A program made the position numbers and the translations under genes. The notes beneath the pieces were generated by a model. It searched no databases and was not told where the DNA came from. It was given only the letters and a program-made list of their open reading frames with translations. From Pseudisothecium myosuroides (lineage: Eukaryota; Streptophyta; Bryopsida; Hypnales; Lembophyllaceae): a stretch of 64,000 nt of DNA. Where the stretch lies: contig OX637295.1 in NCBI GenBank assembly GCA_951799445.1, positions 15,810,001 to 15,874,000 on the forward strand, read 5' to 3'. Shown piece after piece: positions 44,991-58,532 of this stretch; within the stretch, counting starts at the first letter, position 1; each line of letters begins with the position of its first letter.

Positions 44991-47900
44991 ATGGCTATGG
45001 CAATGCGCTGCTCGACATCAAGCGCTAATGGATTTTCTAACGGTGCAACGCTTTCTCAAGGAGCGCCCCCGGTGCAGAACCGACCGGTATGCATAGCCCA
45101 GGTCTTCAAGGGCCTCAGAAACTCGGAGACCAAAGAGCTATTCACCTCTTGCAGCACCAAATTGTCAAAGCGAAGGGAAGCTGCTTGCTTTAGACGCCGA
45201 AATCGATCGACAGAAATACGTGGTAAGTGAACCCTCACAATCCAGTTGTGCTTTTGGAAACCAAACAGATCATATCTTCGCCAGGCTTTGGGATTTTTGT
45301 TGTGCTATGACATCCATTAGTTCCAAGTGAGCCTCTTGGTCCTTTACGGGTTTGTTATTGCCGTGCAAGGCGCTTTGAGAGCACCCTGATGAGATGACGC
45401 ACGATTGTCTAGGTCTGTATGTACCGCTCGGATGGACGTGGGCGTTAGATCTTCACCTCGAAATGAACCGGGACTCTCTTTGACATGAAGAGGGTTTTAT
45501 ATAGACGGGGACATTGTACACGATTAGGTTTTCAATCAATTACTGAGCAATGGTTGGTGTTGTGTGCCTGGTTTTTATCTTTGTTAGTAAGTGAGTCTAC
45601 CACTTGGAAAGGGGTTGGTTTGTTTGGCTAATGAAATCAACGTTGCTAAATTTTGCAGCAATTTCGGCAGAGAAGAAGAAAGAGTCAGATACGTCCATTC
45701 CACGCGTACCCAAAAGTATCCACGACATTTCAAATGGAGATCACATTCTTGGCTTTGGAGCTGATTTGGGCGAAGATCATCCTGTAAGTCAAAACAGTCC
45801 CAAGCTCCCCCATGCAAGGTGTCTACTTGACCAGTCAAGTCAGCACGCGCAAATGCTCTGCATGGGATTGTACTACAATATGTAGCCTCAGGGTCCCACG
45901 CTCTGTCCTATGTAGGAATTATTTTGATTTCAGTGTTAACTTATTGGGAGGCCCCACTTAAGCCGCCTCTCTGGAACTTCGTACATTCAGTTGCGGCTAG
46001 ATTGGTGTTTAGATCTTGTCAGGATACACACCTTTGGTGCAGCATTTAACGGTGAATTGGTTTGATGCTGCAGGGCTACTATGACAGTGAATACAAGAAG
46101 AGGAGGACCTACATTGCTGATCTTGCCAAAGTACATAACATGTGAGCATGCTTCCTCTCTTTGTCATTACATTTCTTAGGACTAGATTAAGCATGTGGTT
46201 GCTGTAATAAGTCCTCTGGAGTGCGACTTTGAGAGAAATCAATAAATTGTCAGGTAAGCTTACAGGTCTTAAAAGAAAATGGCGAGGTGGTTGTCTTTCT
46301 GGGCCGCCACTGAATTCGGCGGGCTTGACAGTCCTCGAAGGTTCTCATGATGGAATAGTACAGGAGTTTAGGGTACACTGTACATGAAGTGTGTAGATTG
46401 CCAGGCCTTCCTGACTGAATTTTAGCGGCAAAGATTTGTCAGCCCTATGTACAATTAGTTGCAAGATTTTCTCTTGCTTCTGATTAGAATGTCGGCTCCA
46501 TTACGAGATTGCAAATCCAAGCTAAGATATACCGTTACAGGAATGTCTGAACTTTTCCGAATGTTTTCTCGTTCCCCTAGTCTTTTCCTTGTCTCTCATT
46601 ATGCTGCAACATACCTGACTTGAACCTAAGAGTTTGGGCGGCTAGACCGTAAGAATTCAGGATTCAGTCAAGCAGCTTTACTCTATTAAGTCATGGTAGA
46701 ATTCTATGTCTATTATCGTCGCGCTTTGTATTTTTATCGTGTGTTTCGGAACCTGCCCTTGTACTTAGTGGTATGTAGTGAAGTGTGTATTATTATCCAC
46801 AATGTTGGGCAAGGTAGTCTGATTACGCAACGAAGAGAATGTCAGTATTTTTGGATCATCTTTTAATACTTCTAATAAATGTTGTTTAATTTATTTGATA
46901 AAGGTATTTCGCTATTGATATTGTGAGGAGTTACCAATTCCTCTGTACTTGGTCTCACCCTTTGATTCTCATTCAAGTCCGGATGAAAGTAGCGACTGAT
47001 TATTCTTGTTTGCTCGGTGACTGCAGCGGTGAACCCATTCCGTGCGTTGACTACTCGGCAGAGGAGACTCGTGTCTGGGGCCATGTGTTAAACACCCTTG
47101 TGGACCTCTACCCAACCCATGCATGCAAGGAGTACAATGATTGCTACAAGCTCTTCAACTTCAAGCCAGACCGCATTCCACAGTTGGAAGAAGTCTCAGA
47201 GGTGAGTTAACACAGATCGGTGGATTATGTTACAATTATCAAGCCTGGTGAACTGCTTAATGCCTGCAGAATAGTAGAGCGCTTACAGAAAAGCCAAGTT
47301 CTAAAGAATGCTAAAAAATACTCCAATTCTGTGGCTCATAACCGTTGATAAACATGATCATTAATCATTTGGCACGCACCGAACCTGTAAAACTACGAGA
47401 GATTCCGCAATTGGTGCTGGAGGGTCAAGCTTGGTCAATATTCGTAGGACAAGGTGCGAGCTCTTCGAAGGTTGTCCTCGTAGCTGCAAATGCAATTCAT
47501 GTCAAGAATGATTTTATGCAGTGGCTAATGATGACTACATATGCAAGAAACCGGTTCAAAAAGACCGCTGGGGTATGTGAGTACAATTTTTTTGAATGCT
47601 GCTTGACATTAACCAAGCCTGATCCTCCAGCACCAGTCTCTTTGATCGTTGGCATTCCGGAACTGCTTATTTTACGAGTTCAAGTATTAATCAGATGTAA
47701 CTTGGGTTGCCAGTTGCTTGAGTTGCTTCTTACTTGTGCGTTGGAGTTGACCCAAGCAGGTGCTGGAACAGACCACGGGTTGGCATATCCGACCAGTTGC
47801 AGGGCTGCTGCACCCTCGTGACTTTCTCAACGGGTTAGCATTCCGGACTTTCCATTCCACCCAGTATGTGCGGCACGGGAGCAACCCCATGTACACCCCA

Positions 47901-48347
47901 GAACCCGACATCTGTCACGAGATTTTAGGCCACGTCCCCATGCTGGCTGACCCGGAGTTTGCAGACTTGGCTTGGGTGATAGGACAGGCATCTCTCGGGG
48001 CTTCGGAGAAGGATATCTGGCACCTGACCAAGCTCTACTGGTTTACTGTTGAGTTTGGCACAGTGAAAGAAGAAGGGGAGATTCGAGCCTTCGGTGCAGG
48101 CCTGCTGTCCAGTATTGGCGAACTGAAGCACATGAGGGAAGGAACGGATGGTTTCATGCCGCAGTTCGTGAAACTGGACCCGTTCAAAAAAATGCCCAAG
48201 ATGAGCTACAAAGACGGCTACCAGAAGAAGTACTTCCTGTGTGAGAGCTTTGCAGATGCGGCGGCGAAGCTCAGGGCGTATTCCAGAAGCATTCTGAAGC
48301 CTGAGGTGAAGTCCATGAACTTGGGGGTCTCTCCGATTCAGCTCTGA
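44991..48347 (+). CDS. AAH: Plastid-type aromatic amino acid (phenylalanine) hydroxylase
   Basis: Five exons join to 395 residues: 44991-45222, 45659-45783, 46074-46141, 47027-47201 and 47760-48347, all GT-AG. The enzyme converts phenylalanine to tyrosine using a reduced pterin/folate and non-heme iron. The catalytic domain starts near residue 120 (GYYDSEYKKRR). It shows YPTHACKEY, RPVAGLLHPRDFLNGLAFR, QYVRH, the iron ligands H253 and H258 in PDICHEILGHVP, and E298 in YWFTVEFG, at the same spacing as animal PAH. AFGAGLLSSIGELKH and YFLCESFADA follow. Residues 1 to ~80 are Ser/Arg-rich, like a plastid transit peptide. No ACT regulatory domain is visible between leader and core. The known moss and pine homologues are folate-dependent and chloroplast-located, which fits. 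A 5'UTR intron (44475-44943) is likely. Confidence 0.96.
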
Positions 48348-48944
48348 TTCACGCAAGGGATTTGTAGACTTTTGGGTAGTGCTTGGATTTGGAGTCATGC
48401 AAATTGAACTCTAGGTAGATATCTCTAGTTTATACACACTGTACATACTGTGTGTGTGTCGTGTATCTTATTCACAGTTTTATTGGTAGACATTAAACTT
48501 GTAAATCCTAGGTAGATCTTATTCACAGATTTTCACATGTATAGCATTTGACTTGTGTTCAGACACTTCATTTCATTATCAAATTCACATAATGATTATT
48601 CAATTGAGTTTCACTTTGTTGTCTACTTTGTCAATTTGGTCACGTTGTTGATTCAAGTCCAAGGACTGACTTTAGCACCTGGAAATTGTGTGATGAGCTC
48701 TATGATGTGCTTGGAAACTTGTCTACCGATTGCTGTCGATCATTCGTGCAGTTTGTGATAACTCATTGCTAGTTAGCACGATTAAGCTGTTGAGTTTGAA
48801 CATAATGTTAGTTATATGTTTTGGCACCTGCTGAGTTGAAGCGTGTCGATGTTATGTGGTGGTAGTATCGACTTGGAATGTGAGGTCCTCTTCGAATGGA
48901 AAATGTTTTGCATGGTCATGCACAGGATTGATTTTGAGAGAATC
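48348..48944. other. 3'UTR and flank of the hydroxylase gene
   Basis: This begins right after the TGA and includes a short (tg)n run near 48450. No other gene seen. Confidence 0.4.
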
Positions 48945-49290
48945 ATGATATCGTTTTGTATTCCAGTTGAATGTTGTCGAGGATCATTATATCGTTTTGT
49001 ATTCCAAATTGAATGTTGTCGAGTATCATGATATCATTTTGTTTCGGCAGTTGAATGTTGTCGAGGATCATGATAACGTTTTGTGTTTCAAATTGAGTGT
49101 TGTCGAGGATCTTGATATCATTTTGTATCGGCAGTTGAATGTTGTCTACGATCATGATATCGTTTTGTATTGGAAGTACTTTGCAAGTTGTCGATAATTA
49201 TCATTTCGTATTGCAAATTGAGTGTAAGTTGTCTACGTTCATGATAACATTGTGTATTGGAAGTTGAATGTTGTCCAGAGCGCGTCGTTT
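48945..49290. repeat. 42-bp minisatellite, about eight units
   Basis: Unit starts (ttgaatgttgtc) fall at 48967, 49009, 49051, 49093 and 49135, exactly 42 bases apart, with diverged units on both sides. Because 42 is a multiple of three, one frame stays open on each strand, giving 14-residue periodic peptides (for example MILDNIQ on the - strand). Alternate units resemble each other more closely (tcggcag versus caaattg ends), suggesting an 84-bp higher-order unit. Confidence 0.92.
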
Positions 49291-51314
49291 TGCAAATGTC
49301 GGTGTTTCTGGTTGCCTGGCTAACTCACCACGTTTCTCCCACAGTCCGGCAGCGTCCCTGACTGAAGTCGTTAAAATATTCAGCAAGTTCAGGGGGCGAC
49401 AACTGCAGAGGTCAAATTGTCTGCGAGATTTGCGTCTCTCTCCCGGCTTTCGAGGTGCGAGCCAACATTCAGCCCAGGGCAGCCTGACGCAGGTACTTCA
49501 CATGAAACACAGACAGGGTGAGCCTCTCCCTGAAAGAGAAGGTGCGTGGGCAGCAGATTCACAAATCTTTCTTTTGCAGTTTGCGTAACAGGCATGAACG
49601 TGGTCTAACGTATTGGGCCGCATTTTATACATCTTCGCAGAACTCACTGTACACTGTCCTTCCAATGGCCACTGTACTATGCCCAATTAATCTGCAGTGA
49701 ATCTAATAGCTCCTGCTGCTGCTGCAGTACCAGGGAGCTGTTTGGGTGCCCCTGCCGCAGGGCCTCTTTGAATGCAACCAGACAGAACCCCCAAAACGCG
49801 TACAATTGACTGGAGCGGGTACAAGCCCTGGGTGGCCCATGTTGTCATTCATGACCGCTCGGCCTTTGGTACAAGAAAGGCGGCCTTGTGCAGATTAGCA
49901 TGTTACAATTATGAGCTTGGGTTATTGTTTCTGCTTGGCTGACATGCACCAACCTGGGCTTCATTAATTCCTCTTGGATTATAGAATTATGCTTCCCTTG
50001 TCCTCCAATTTAATTACTCCTTTATGTAACTGTACCGCATAACAAACTCGGTTCCTCTGACCGAATGCATATATTCTCACCCCTTGACTTGTGCAATTGT
50101 CTTCAAGATAGCGGCATGAGTGCATGACAGGTCCTCCTTTCCTACATGAGCTGTAATGAACGGTTCGTAATAAATATCCGAAATTGTTGGCGCAAATAAG
50201 CTATCGCGTTGCTGTACGTTACAGGGAGCTAGCTCTCCAATTGAGAGTGTTGTAGAATTCTCATGCTTTTAAAGAATTGAAGTGTTTTACTTTCGGTTTA
50301 AAGCGTTTGCTTTTCATATCTTTTCAGTTGCTGATCGATAGAGTGGTCGGCGCATTGTATACCTGGTAGAATTCAGGATATGTACACTGGGTGCAACAGT
50401 GGTAACAATTGTTCAAAAATTACTAATCAAACGTGCACCTGGAGTTTTCAGGAACTTCACGAATGCCAGAGTGCTACATATTCTCAGTGAAAAAAACTGG
50501 TAAATTTGTGTTCAAAAATGAACGAAAATCAACATTGCAGCATTGCAAGGGTATCATAGGCCACTCTCAAATCTTTTCACACTGTAAGCTGAAACATTCG
50601 AATCCAGTCTCATGACCAGCTTAAAATTGAACGTATCCAAACTGTGGAATCGATATCATTATAGATAAAAGAGTCATCCTACATCAACGAATTATTGAAG
50701 GGTCATTCTACTGTACATCTCCTTATAATCTTGTTGCGGATATTCTAACTGTACTCCTCCAGTCAGTCAAGTATCGGAATTGGAGGCTTTCGTCCTGCTG
50801 ACTGAAGCAGTTGTGCCATTTCAGTGCAGAATAATTGTACATTCCTGGAGAAGACTCTGGTGCATTGTGGAGACTAATTGAACCAATCGCTCCTGAAAAA
50901 CCGAAGTGCTAGTTTCTTTCCACGACCCTTTCCATGTGTGCCTAAGTCTTCTTCTTCGATTCTGAGCTCTGCCAGCAACACGAAAGTATCAGAAAACATC
51001 AGTTACTCGAGGTCTGGAATGAATACCGAAAATCTAAAATGAATTTTCAGACTGAAGGCCATGAAATAGAAGAATCCAAAACTCTTATGTGAAAAATGAA
51101 CTTTGAAGGTGATTTCTAAGATGCCAATTTCGAGAAGAGTGCAAAACAGAAATTTAGAAAACAGAGTTTCAAAGTGGCATCCAAACTGGCTTCATTGATA
51201 AATACTCCCCTTCCATCTTTTCACCGAACACAGCAATCAACAACGAGAATTCTGAGCTTCTTGGAAGCAGGATTTGCTCAGCTCAATCACCTGCAAGCCA
51301 AGACATTTTACAAC
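49291..51314. other. Intergenic, partly GC-richer, no firm gene
   Basis: The frame 49268-49588 (+, 106 codons, MLSRARRFANVGVSG) starts with a leader-like basic/Ser-rich stretch and might be a first exon. I can find no downstream partner, so I do not call it. The rest is unremarkable. Confidence 0.35.
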
Positions 51315-54300
51315 ATGAACAGCAATGTCAAGCAAGCAAGATTCCCAAGTCCTCCCTGCGCTTCAATAAAACACTCAATCCGCATATCAACTGTGAGGTG
51401 GGCGACAACGGGAAAGGGCACGCCAGAACACATCCAAGCTCAATATTGCATGAACGCATTCCAGCGTGCTCTCTCTCGTTGTCACCCTCTAACAAAGGTT
51501 AATCAAAAAATTTATACCAACATTGAGCTGGAGAATCAATATTCTCATCAACCATCAATGAAATCCCTGCGAACAGCCAAACTCAGGAGTTCCAAAAAAC
51601 CATTCCACAACCCCCAAAAACACTGCTCCGTGTCTCCCAAACACAAAATACGGCACAAAACTGACAGAGCCAGCTCACTGAAGAGCTCAAGTCGAGGAAG
51701 AAAAACTTATGGACACAATATAGACAGAGACGGACAGACAGAAGACAGAAACTAAGACAGACTGGAGTGGCTTTACTATTGGACACAACTAGTGTTTCAC
51801 AATCAACAATAGAATTCCACGGCAGCCATGTTGCAGCCACCAACCTAAGGTACGCGAAGCTGTTGGGCCCTACTGCCAGGAGTATACCAGCAAGCGATGA
51901 GTGATGAAATCAATAGAATAGAGTGGGAGAGCTCCGAATGATGAGTGAGCACAATCCTAAGCCTGAGAATGAAGGCAGCTGGTGCCGCATTTTAAAGGAA
52001 AAATTGGCTCGCCGGGACTGAGTGAGAGAGAGAGAGAGATGGACCCCACTGAACGAAGACCAGGCTTGAAATTACAGCCAACCCAAAGTACAAATTTAAG
52101 ACTGAAGTTAACTTCGACGACTTGACTTAGGACCCATTTTGACAAATGGATTCGGAATGAGCCACGGTTGCAATGGTTGAAAAGATCTAAATGTGCCAGA
52201 CGGAGGATCTCCTTTTACCCCAAGTTTCGAGGTGCGTGGGGGTATGTACAGATGGCGGGGACTATCATTTGTGATGAGCCTCACTGCCATTAATTTTCTA
52301 TGGCCGTTTTGTTTTCACCTCTGATATATACTGTAGTCTGATCTGGCCGGGCCTGAGCTCCACATTTTCATTTTTCTTGTGAGTAGCGCTGCAAAAAGGC
52401 ATCCCCAAGTTTAAAAAGAAAAAAAAAAAAAAAAAAAAAGGGGGAGCATCCCCGAACTGCCTGGGAACTGAAGATGAGTTAACTTATATATGAACTAAGC
52501 TAAAGCTTCGGTAGGAGAGGGGCACCGGTGTTTAATACTTTGGAAATTCTAGAAAGACCTATTGTCTGTCTAGTACTCTGACTTCATGGTCGTCTAATTT
52601 TTGTTCAGGGTTTTATTTTATTAGCTAGTTAGCTACAGGAGCGCTCTGTCTGTCTCTCTGTCTGTAAGTCTCTGTCTGTGTATCTGTAAGTAGCCTTTCG
52701 GTATGTTACCACAAAATAGTGAAATTCGGTTGCCTTACCTCAGATAAATTACCTCATGACTCAATGCTCTTCCACATGGATGCGCATGCAACTCTCTGAA
52801 CCCGCCGGGCCTTGAACTGGTGCATTAATCTACGCCATACACATGGCTCTGGAGTGAATGGATTGAATGCATCATTGACCAGTAGCAGTGAATATTTATA
52901 TTGTGTGGACTGTCGAAAAATTAAGTATTGGGGCAACGCAATTTGACTATTTTGTGTAGCTACTGTTTTGAGTCAAAGCTGGAGCCTATTTAGTACCGAA
53001 TTACGCACCCTGGAGTCCTAGACTCTGGAGCGAGTACTTAGTGTGAAGGGAGGGAATCTGTCAGGGCAGCAATTCGAAAGCCTGCCAGGTACATGGCAAT
53101 GATAGAAAATGGGAGCTGATGATGAGAACTCTAGCTTTTGAGGCTCTCTGATCTCCGCTTTCCATGGTGACTCACTGTAACGAAAAGGGTAAAGTTGAAA
53201 AAAAAATTCCTCACACTGAATCCATGCCAGACTAGTACTACTGTTACGAACTCGCTGCCAAGCTTAATGGACGGTGTCATTAAAAAAATAAAACGTTCCA
53301 AAGCTCTACCTCCTTGATGGAAGCATCGTTGACAGGAGTTCCGTAACGGTAACTTAGCTGCTGCTCTGAGTGCTCTCATTGCTATCATCGCGCTCTCATT
53401 AAGCAGGAAATCCTTGAACTGGTGTGGTCATCGATTCCAGAAACTTATTGAATATTCTATTTCTACTTTGCGAGGTTCTGTGTGAAAAAGGGGCACTGTG
53501 TTGTCGTTAATTAGCTGGCAGAAACATGTGGTTGGCATTAACAACTCGCCTTTACAAAATGGTCTGGGAGGATGCGCCAAGGAGCAATTAACGGACCCTG
53601 GAGATTGGAGAATGAAAGGTTCTGAATAAAGCCTTGCAGAAGTTTAGCACCAGCAGCCTGCTTCAGTGATTTCATTTATTAATCATCCGTTCAAAATCAG
53701 TGGATTGCAAGATATTGCACAGTGTGACCGACCTTTTGAAATTCGGTAGCTCGAAGTTCCTGCCTTTGAATCGGCAGAAATAATTGGTATTGAAATCCAA
53801 AAGAAAAAAACGATTTAAAGACGGAGGTGTTTTTCTAGTTTCAGCTTTCTTCTGATAGTGGAAATATGGTGGAAATATGGTAGACCTTAGAAACTGATTG
53901 ACCCATGAGGAGACTCACATGACCAATTTGACCAATCTTCTGGTTGCAGACAAGCTTTTTCCACTATTACATGAACGTGGACAGTGATGAGAGTGAGAAA
54001 ATTGTCATTGACTCGGGCCCTGCAAAGTGCCAACAGGTGGAATGACTGTTCAATCCGTGACTGATTTTGAACAGGCCATTTTCATCAGAATGCCGCGTTT
54101 CATCATTCAGCAATAATAGGCTTTCCAACAATTTGCATTGACGTTGAGAGATCACTGATATTATTTGCCTGTCAGTTTCTTCAGGAGGTTTATACATATT
54201 CTATTCATGCGGCTCCAGCAGAAAACACAATTCCAGGAAATCTCTCTGAAGTCTGCTGAACTTCCGTCTGGAAATGTTGAAAAAATGGGATGATCTGATC

Positions 54301-56269
54301 GTATTTGTAAATGGCACAATCTCAGACTGTCATGGCCACCAACTAAGTCAGGGGAAGCATTAAGAGGCAAAACGAAGTAAACTCTTTGAATCTGCTCAAT
54401 TTGAATTAATGCAACCATGGACGGAGTTGTTGAAAGTTGAAACGGCTCGCACAAACTGAAGAGCATGTGTTTGGGGCAACCACAGCAACTTTCAGAAGAA
54501 GGGACTAACTGTACTGGTTTAATTAATACCGGTACTAGACTAGGAGTACAAATTTAGTTTTAAATTTAGTTTCGTTTTAAGAACACGAATGGGACTTTTG
54601 ATTCCATTGCAAAACCGCCCCTAATTGCTACTGAGCCTAATTACTATTATTAGAATGTTCAAATTTTATATTTTCTTATTGGCAAATGAAAGGGGGTTCC
54701 AATGCACCAAAGAATGCAACATTTGGATATTGTATGCAAAAGTTATGAAGGAACAAAGTTTGGTTCTAAAAGTGTTCTTCTACATAGGTACATAACTGAT
54801 TCTGGAAATCTACAAGATGGCAGTTTAAGGTCAGTGGCGCATTGGAGGGGGGGCCTACCTTAGAGCATTCCCACAACAACATGACACAACTGACCTCTAA
54901 AGGTTGTGTACCATTCATCTTCTATGATAGAGGAATGTCCTCCATTGATTTGCTTCATTGTGTTGTTGTAAGGTTGTTCTTACACTACACCAAATAATAT
55001 AACTCTTGGTAACACTAATGGAACATTTACAATTTTTCCAATTGCAAAGAGCGAGAATAAGGGAATTGAGAGGAAGGATTCTACAGACTTCACAAGATTG
55101 CAAAAATTGCAAATCTTTTGAAATCACCTTTCCTCCATTGTTCACGACCACATTCTAGTGGTGCTAAACTTCTGTTCATATGATAATTAATTCCTAAAGC
55201 CCCAAGGTTATGGACAAAAGACAAATGTGTTGTAAAATATAAGTTCCATAACTTTTTTGAGGTTTGTATCAAATAGGACAATGTTAAGCATCAAGAAAGT
55301 ATTTGTATTGTCAAAATTTCAAAAGTATTTGTAGATTTGCTTTAAATGAATTTTGAAATTTTTACCTTAAAAATTCACCAAAATAAATTTTTTATCTTAA
55401 GCATTTGAAAATTTCTATTATTGGTCAAAATTGTGATTTCAACTAATTTGAGAAAAAAGGCGTGAGATTTAGAAATGAAAATCTCAGTACTTTTTCCAAA
55501 TAGCAAAGCTCCCAATACAGGGCTAATACTAAACACTTTGCACTATGGTCTGTGTAATTTTTGTTTGATCATAGTAATTTTAGTTTTGAATATAAAAATA
55601 GAAAGACAATTTGATCTTATTTGTGTAGAAAAAATAAAAATTTGGGCCAAAAAAGTTGTTCAAAGTCAGGCAACAACGTCCAAAAAATGATTCAGTAGTA
55701 GCCATTTAGGATTAAAGAAGAATCTAATAGTATTATCTTTATTGATAAATAGACTTTTTGCATATCCTTCTTAATAATAATTTCTTAATTGTTAAGATTG
55801 ACAAGTCTAGAGTATTGAAGTAGAAGTGCCTATTCCCATCTCCTTAAGCAATTTTACGTACTTTATTGTGGATTCAATACATGAGACTATTTTTAATACA
55901 TGGCAATTGAAAATCAAAGATTTTTAATTTTAAAATGTAAGTATTGAATTTGCATGAATATACTACAAAATTTTGAAATTCAACTTGATGATGTACCTTG
56001 AACTATTTTTTGCATTCATGAACGCATATAGATTGAACATTTTGAACTACTTGTATCTAGATATTTTCAAGGTTGGTTTCAAGTGCAAGATCATTCGAAG
56101 CACTTCCACCCCATGCTTCTAGATTCCTCCACGATTACTTAGAGTCTAAGGTAACTACACTTGAAATTGACCAAAAGAGCACATCCAGCACGGTTTCCAT
56201 TATTATATTGAAAAACTTTCTGCGGGGTTTTATTCGGGTAGTAGTCAAAAGGGGATTCTAGATTCTCTT
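51315..56269. other. Intergenic, no gene supported
   Basis: The open stretch 51174-51755 begins with GTG, not ATG, and has no domain. There is a (ga)n run near 52024, a poly-A run at about 52411-52439, a (tctg)n-type tract at 52646-52690, and AT-rich DNA after 54.5 kb. No RNA gene recognised. Confidence 0.4.
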
Positions 56270-57582
56270 CAAATGCATTTTTTGAACCCCGTAATTATGA
56301 ATAAATTATGAATACTCAAAGTGCTGAAAGGAAGTGATTCTAACACCGACCCTAAACTCTCGTGAATAGTGGGAATACGAGTTTTAGGCAAGAATCTGTA
56401 GGTGTAGGGGTCGGTTTTAGAAAGGGGTCGCAATTAGGTGTAGGTACCTTTTATGGTATTCCGTTTACTTGGAAACCTCCCCATGAGTTAAGTGGTTGTG
56501 ATCGTGTGCACGTAAATTGTTGCAAGAAAAGAAAAGCCATCCGTGTCTCCTTTTTTGAAACCTTCAGCAATCACCAATAAGTTAACTTAAGCCAATGCAT
56601 TGGGGAGAGAGTCATAGAAATTTGAGCCCAGGAGAGGCGTTTTTTTCCACATGAAATCCAGGAGATTTGGAGGAGGAAGGGAACCCAAACAACCATTCCA
56701 AAGGAATTCAACTGAGCATGAGTTGAAGTGCAGCCATTCTCTCACTACGGCGGTGACTTTACCAATTCTGGTGAATTTGGTTTCAGTACTATCAATTTGT
56801 TTACCCTATGTGAAGGTCAGATTTGGCATACTGTACACGAAGGTCTCGTTCGGCGGCACCTGAGTGTCAAAATACTTTCTTTTTCATGTGCAAACGGGTC
56901 CAGCAAATGGAACTATATATTAGTATTAGAGTTTCGGCATTTTGGTGTCCAATTTTTTTTCGTGTTTAGCAACTTCTAGGCTTTATTGTTTTGGGACACA
57001 TGTCTTGTGGGGCTTAAGACGTGATGTAGGTTTTCAAAAACATTCAAAAATTCAAGCAGTGTAGATGAAAAATTTCTACAACATTTCGGACATTTCACTT
57101 GTAATATTTCAAACATTTAGACATTCCAAAAAATACTTAATTTATGTCTAAATCTGACCTTCATGTAGGATAAACTAAGTCGAATTTTTGTAAATGGTGT
57201 GAGGTGAAAGTGGATCCCTCACTAGTAATCTGATGTAGAAATTCAATTTCAACAACTGAGTGCTAAATCAAACCTTTACGTACTGTATTTGGGTAGCTAC
57301 AATAATCAACAATTTTCTACAATTTACAGCGTATCACCAACAAAAATTTTCTACAACTTGAATAGAGAATAACATTCTCTTTCTTCAACTTCCTCAATAG
57401 GGACTTGTAACCTAGGTAGCTTTTGCACCTAATTGTGACCCCTTCTAAGACTAAACTTTACATCTTCTTGCCTAAAATGTAGAGCTTTTATTCATGAGAG
57501 TCTAGGCTTGCTTTTTGGTACACCTATTTTTAACACTTTAAAAATTCATAGTTCATTTATACAGTGTACAAAAAATGCATAA
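56270..57582. mobile_element. Long-TIR element L1 (~150-bp inverted ends)
   Basis: 56270-56455 is the approximate inverse of 57424-57582. On the right arm the blocks are 'gcacctaattgtgacccctt', 'cttgcctaaaatgt', 'attcatgagagt' and 'cactttaaaaattcat'. The ~970-bp centre shows no transposase. A solo end lies at 13078-13240. Confidence 0.65.
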
Positions 57583-57597
57583 GAAGAGAATCTAAAA

Positions 57598-58077
57598 TAC
57601 TATAGCTTAAGGTCACCCTTTGATGAGAAATAATTAAAATTATTGAAGCCAAATGGTTTTGGAAATTAATAAGCCACTTTGTTGAATCCAAAATAAAGTA
57701 AATATAAAGAAAGTCAAAATGAAGTATGTTGGAAAAAATACTTATTTAGTGGATATGTCCCATGATCAAGCTATATAAGGTAGAATCCAAATTCATTCCT
57801 TAACTTCACAACAAAGGAAAGACACTATGAAAAATAATGAGTTGTACCTTTTTCTCTTTCAATGGAAATTGTCTAAGAAAAATAATGAGTTGTACCTTTT
57901 TCTCTTTCAATGGAAATTGTCTAAGAAAAAGAAAAGAAAAAGTAATGAGTTCATTGAAATCTATTTTTAATCATTGCCAAATAACTTACTAATAAAAAAA
58001 TGAATTGCTGAACCAACCCTTCTAATTTTAAATAATTATTTGGTAAAAATGTCTTGAAGGTGACCTTACACTATGGT
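57598..58077. mobile_element. TIR element, family M2 copy 2
   Basis: 480 bp with inverted ends (t.taaggtcacc.tt..a near 57606, aaggtgacctta near 58056) and inner 'aaataatta' blocks. It matches the ends of the interrupted copy at 29253-30530. It contains a 53-bp tandem duplication (57829-57935, 'aataatgagttgtacc'). Confidence 0.7.
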
Positions 58078-58532
58078 ATTCTTTTGACTTCCAACAAGAT
58101 CCAACTAAACATTTGGCAATTTAATAATAACAACAATTCTCTATAATTTATTCATGGTTCATTCTTAGGTGGAGCTTGCAATGTAAAAGACAATTTGGAA
58201 GTTGAACTTACTATCATTGGTATTAAAATCTATTTGTTGAATTGTTCAAATAGTTTCCATCTTTTTACAAAAACAACTTATTTTGCACAATTGAAATGAA
58301 ATTTACATTATCCCCCTCCCACCATTGTGTTTTCTTGGGTAAACAACTCTAAGGTAAAAACACCCAAAACTATTTTTTTTTAAAGCAATTCAGCATAGAT
58401 CAAAGTACTTTGTTCAGGAAAAAACATTTTTTTGTAGTATTAGCAACTGAAAGTCATAAATTTTTAAAAACAATAGAATTTTTGGATAAGACATGAAACT
58501 ATTATGAATTTTCAAAGTGGGAGTTACCTAAG

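Noticed and set aside
45330..45352. 'cttggtcctttacgggttt' in hydroxylase intron 1, resembling a T1 right end
   Set aside because: Two changes destroy the terminus and TTAA, and no element body lies upstream. Probably chance or a very old relic.
47345..47821. 158-codon frame inside the hydroxylase gene
   Set aside because: It covers intron 4 and runs into exon 5 in another frame; the conserved enzyme reads through 47760 in its own frame.
48945..49290. Regular spaced repeats considered as CRISPR-like
   Set aside because: Units are contiguous with no unique spacers, and the genome is eukaryotic; it is a minisatellite.
49268..49588. 106-codon frame with leader-like N-terminus
   Set aside because: Start lies in a minisatellite unit and no downstream exon or domain could be joined, so it is not annotated as a gene.
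51174..51755. 193-codon open frame
   Set aside because: It begins at GTG, with the first ATG 141 bases later. No domain, Ser/Lys/His-rich, no splice context.
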